64,000 nucleotides of DNA from Tyto alba (Eukaryota; Chordata; Aves; Strigiformes; Tytonidae). The stretch is taken from the NCBI RefSeq assembly GCF_018691265.1, contig NW_024881321.1, forward strand, positions 25,083,698 through 25,147,697, read 5' to 3'. Below the pieces are notes generated by a model. The model was given only the letters and a program-made list of their open reading frames with translations, made no database searches and was not told where the DNA came from. Positions within the stretch are counted from its first letter, which is position 1, and each line of letters starts with the position of its first letter. Below are positions 61,121-64,000 of the stretch, piece by piece. The translations under genes and the position numbers were made by a program.

Positions 61121-61929
61121 CTTGAGAGTATATTAATAACCTAGTCAACAAAATAAAACTGTTTTACTTTTGAGATATTATTTGCAAAACTGCAATTACA
61201 AATAACATTATTTTGTTAATATTTTCACAGACATTATAGATTACAACAGAATGCTTATAGTTCACAGTTTATAACACTGCAGTGATACTTATGTAGAAAG
61301 AAAGGGAGTCTGTTTTTGTTAGGAAAGTTGGATTTATATAAAATACAATTTCGATGGAAATCTTTGCTCAAACTTGAACAGTAACATAGCCATGCTAAAT
61401 TGGATTAAATATCTACTTAGTTTACAGTTACAGTGATGTCTAACTCCTACTCCACCACTGATTCTGCATTATTTATTCACTTTATTCACTGATTTCCAAG
61501 TTGTGACTTTTACAAGTTTCTTTTTCTAAACAGGCTTTTAGGATTTGTTGGGGTTTTTATAGCTTGTTCTAGCCTGTTCTTGAAAGTGAAAAAAAATTAA
61601 GTCAGAATTTGGTAACAGGTGAGATGAGTATGAGACAAGGACAGTCAAAACAGAAACAACTAACCATCACAATCGTAGTTGTCTTAATCTTATTTTATAT
61701 TTGTTTTGATGGCTGTAAAAATAATCATTTTTAATTTATTTGAGTTCAGAAACTCAACAGGCTACCATTTGTCAATTGCTGTTCAAAGATCTCTGCCCCA
61801 GACCTATTTCGGCTTAAAAAGATCAGCATTTTCCTATTAATTGTTTGAGAAACATCATACTTGGTCTACTACCGTCTGTGATATTGATAACTCAGTACCA
61901 GAAAAATAAAAAATAAATAGCAGGACTTC

Positions 61930-62032
61930 AGGGGAAAAGGCAAAAAGCAAAGCAAGTGGCAAGGCAGTAGGCAAATCAAGAGACAAGGCAAGGGAAAGAC
62001 AAAGCAAAGTAAATCAGGGCAAGAAACTCTTC
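61930..62032. repeat. degenerate (GCAAR)n tandem stretch
   Basis: Repeated pentamer-like units such as GGCAAAAAGCAAAGCAAG and GGCAAGGCAG over about 100 bp. It gives a Leu/Cys/Pro-rich minus-strand frame (61869-62096), which is not a gene. Confidence 0.75.
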
Positions 62033-62100
62033 CACTGGAAATACCTGATGATAGTGTGAAAATGGAAAGCAGATGTCTCACAGTATATATATACACATAT

Positions 62101-62120
62101 GTATGTATGTATGTATGTAT
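62101..62120. repeat. (GTAT)n microsatellite
   Basis: Five GTAT units preceded by an AT/AC stretch. Confidence 0.95.
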
Positions 62121-63669
62121 GAAATTAAAATGTCACAACTCTATAAAATACTCTTGTATCTCTATAACCTTCCTCTTGTAAATTGGAAAAAGACTTGTCC
62201 TTTTACACTCTCACTTATGACCATTGCATAACATTAGGAATTAATTATGTTTTATCACTGAAAATTATATATAAAATATTTGGTATTTCTATTTTATCAT
62301 ATTATTAATTTATTTACTTTTCAAAAAGTTTCTTCTTTTTCAATGTTTCTGACCAAGACATTATCAACTCTACTTATTAATTGAAAACTTAAAATAAAAA
62401 AAGCTTTTCCATTTTTTTCTTCATGTTTATGCATTCATTTAAAATATTCCTAATGAGGCCAACAAAAAATAGTCTCCAGGCACTTTAAGCTGGCACTTTC
62501 TGGACTCTCACTCATAATTGCCAGGTAATTTACATTTGACCTATACCTCCAAGTCAAAATGTTAATGTATTTTGCAAGGTGAATTCAAATCTGTCCTTAA
62601 TTAGGGTGCGAAACAGGAACAGTTATCTTTTATGTGGAATATAACCTCAGCATTTCTGAATAATGGAATTAATGTGCAGGATCATAAAATATGCATTGGT
62701 AAGCACTTCCTCCATTACAGAATAATAATGAATTGGTATTTGAAAATTTTCTGTTGCATCATCAACTATTACTTTTTCTTTTATTTTGGAAAGAAGGAGA
62801 CATACATAAATGCACACACACGTATAGTTAACATATTACAGAGATGTTAGGAACAAAGACAAAAAAAGCAGATGGACTGGAGTGCTGCTGTCCCAGAATG
62901 GTAATTTATATATTGCATACTTTGTGCTCATCCTTCATTCATGTACATCCAAAAATCCCAGTACCTGGAAGTGCTACAGAAAGTAGTAATGGCTGGTTGC
63001 CTAAAGAACTGAAAAAAGACTGAATTCCTGTTTTCACACCTACACAGATTAATTTATTTATTTTTAAGTATGTTACTATGTATCCACTGCATTTCTTCTA
63101 GACATATTTACAAAAAGATTAAGAGCATAAATTATCATAACAAATCAACTGCCTACAACAAATGTGCCTACAATTTGAGTGTGTCCTGGGTAATCTAGTT
63201 TTTCAAGCTGTTACTTTCTGTTTAGTCTTATCTCCAGTGAATACCATATCTCTGAAGGATTTATGAGCAGCAAAGTCTCCACTTAGCTAGATATTTCTTT
63301 TTACTCTGTACCCTGACCCAACACAGAACCGAGCTGGTGATCTTCCTCTTACTTCAAGGAATTTACCCTGTTATAACTCTTATAATAATTAACATACATG
63401 ATAAGGGATAGCTTTAATTGACACAATTTTTTTGTGGGAAAAGAAGGGTTTTTTTTTCAGAAACTTGGTCTAGAATAGATTTATTATATTTTGTAAAGTC
63501 AATATTGTTATTTTTTTAGGGTTTCAATGAAACATCTAAAAAAGCAGATTAGTTAATTAACAAATGACAACAAAGTTCCTCTGGCTTAGCAGCCCTGTAA
63601 AATTCAATTTTTTTCTACCTACATATAGGTTGCATGATTTCTGACTAACAAGGTATGGCTTTATGGGGC

Positions 63670-64000
63670 CACCGTGTCCTGAGCCCAGAGGGCAACTGAG
63701 CACTTCTCACCCACTCACTCACTCATCCATTTTCCCTCAGAGATGTGAAGAAATAAATCAAACAAAAGGATCCAGGATGGAGATAAGGACATGGAGGGAT
63801 GACTCACCAATTATGGTCACAGACAAAAGTCAGACTCGACTGTGGAAGAAAAAGAACATCAATTTAATTTGAACACCATCACCACCACCATTAATTTACC
63901 AATCAGAGTAGGACAGTGAGAAATACAACCACATCTTAAAAACACCTTCCCCCACCCCTCACTTCTTCCCAGGCTCAGCTTTGCTCCCAATTTCTCTAGC
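63670..64000 (-). mobile_element. ERV LTR, copy E, cut by window end
   Basis: Minus-strand LTR with the U5 landmark 'GAGCCCAGAGGGCAACTGAG' shared with copy A, then 'CCAATTATGGTCACAGAC' and 'AATCAGAGTAGGACAGTGAG'. The final 'CACCTTCCCCCACCCCTCAC' also matches copies B, C and D. The polyadenylation signal is degraded (TTTAATT on the plus strand). The left terminus is unclear: the expected TG end is mutated near 63664-63670. The U3 lies beyond the window, so completeness cannot be judged. The 69-codon plus frame over it is a shadow. Confidence 0.85.

Larger units (their letters stand above)
61121..63664. other. AT-rich non-genic sequence
   Basis: No gene recognised. It contains a degenerate GGCAA-type tandem stretch (61930-62032) and a GTAT tetranucleotide repeat (62101-62120). 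Confidence 0.55.

Noticed and set aside
1..64000. search for CRISPR arrays, bacterial operons, tRNA or rRNA genes, and telomeric repeats
   Set aside because: No regularly spaced direct repeats, no operon-like frame series, no recognisable tRNA or rRNA sequence and no TTAGGG arrays were seen. The window is avian and non-genic in character.

Overview
This is nuclear DNA from a bird. The evidence is the repeat content: CR1 LINE fragments, one of which keeps the ATTCTATG octamer tail typical of avian CR1, and LTRs of bird endogenous retroviruses (ERVs) with TG...CA ends and 5-bp target-site duplications (TSDs). The background is AT-rich with many A/T homopolymers and no bacterial-type gene organisation. 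It reads as intergenic or deep-intronic DNA. I recognise no intact host gene, exon, tRNA, rRNA or CRISPR array. Most open frames lie inside LTRs, in poly-T/poly-A translations, or are short chance frames.

Layout. 1-3.1 kb: AT-rich, no gene seen. 3.1-3.7 kb: CR1 3' fragment. 5.57-6.13 kb: possible decayed coding sequence on the minus strand, not identified. 8.2-8.6 kb: CR1 fragment. 8.99-9.46 kb: internally deleted solo LTR (copy A) with a perfect TSD. 9.5-17.5 kb: AT-rich sequence with long poly(A) tracts. 17.55-18.14 kb: plus-strand LTR of a second family. 18.85-19.95 kb: full-length LTR copy B, minus strand, carrying the longest open frame of the window on its antisense side. 20-26.1 kb: AT-rich. 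26.13-26.72 kb: plus-strand LTR with 16-nt terminal inverted repeats and a TSD. 26.7-32.9 kb: AT-rich with some higher-complexity islands. 32.88-33.96 kb: LTR copy C, minus. 34.9-35.75 kb: probable LTR plus leader of another ERV. 36.07-36.61 kb: a CpG-rich, apparently young LTR of class II (ERVK-like) architecture with duplicated U3 motifs. 37.48-39.14 kb: two separate CR1 ORF2 fragments. 39-59.6 kb: AT-rich sequence with microsatellites, a hairpin at 46.26 kb, a homeodomain-type site cluster at 44.65 kb, a GC-rich islet at 48.5 kb and a CR1 tail at 54.2 kb. 59.7-61.1 kb: unclassified retroelement-like block, LTR copy D (5'-truncated) and an antisense CR1 endonuclease fragment. 63.67-64 kb: LTR copy E, cut by the window end.

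The functional content is a series of independent retroelement insertions, not cooperating genes. Five LTR copies (A-E) of one broad family all lie on the minus strand, while the other four LTRs and six of seven CR1 fragments lie on the plus strand. I found no previously undescribed multi-gene system. The observations most worth a second look are the sense-strand open frame shared by LTR copies C and D, the young LTR at 36 kb, and the unidentified coding-like segment at 5.6 kb.
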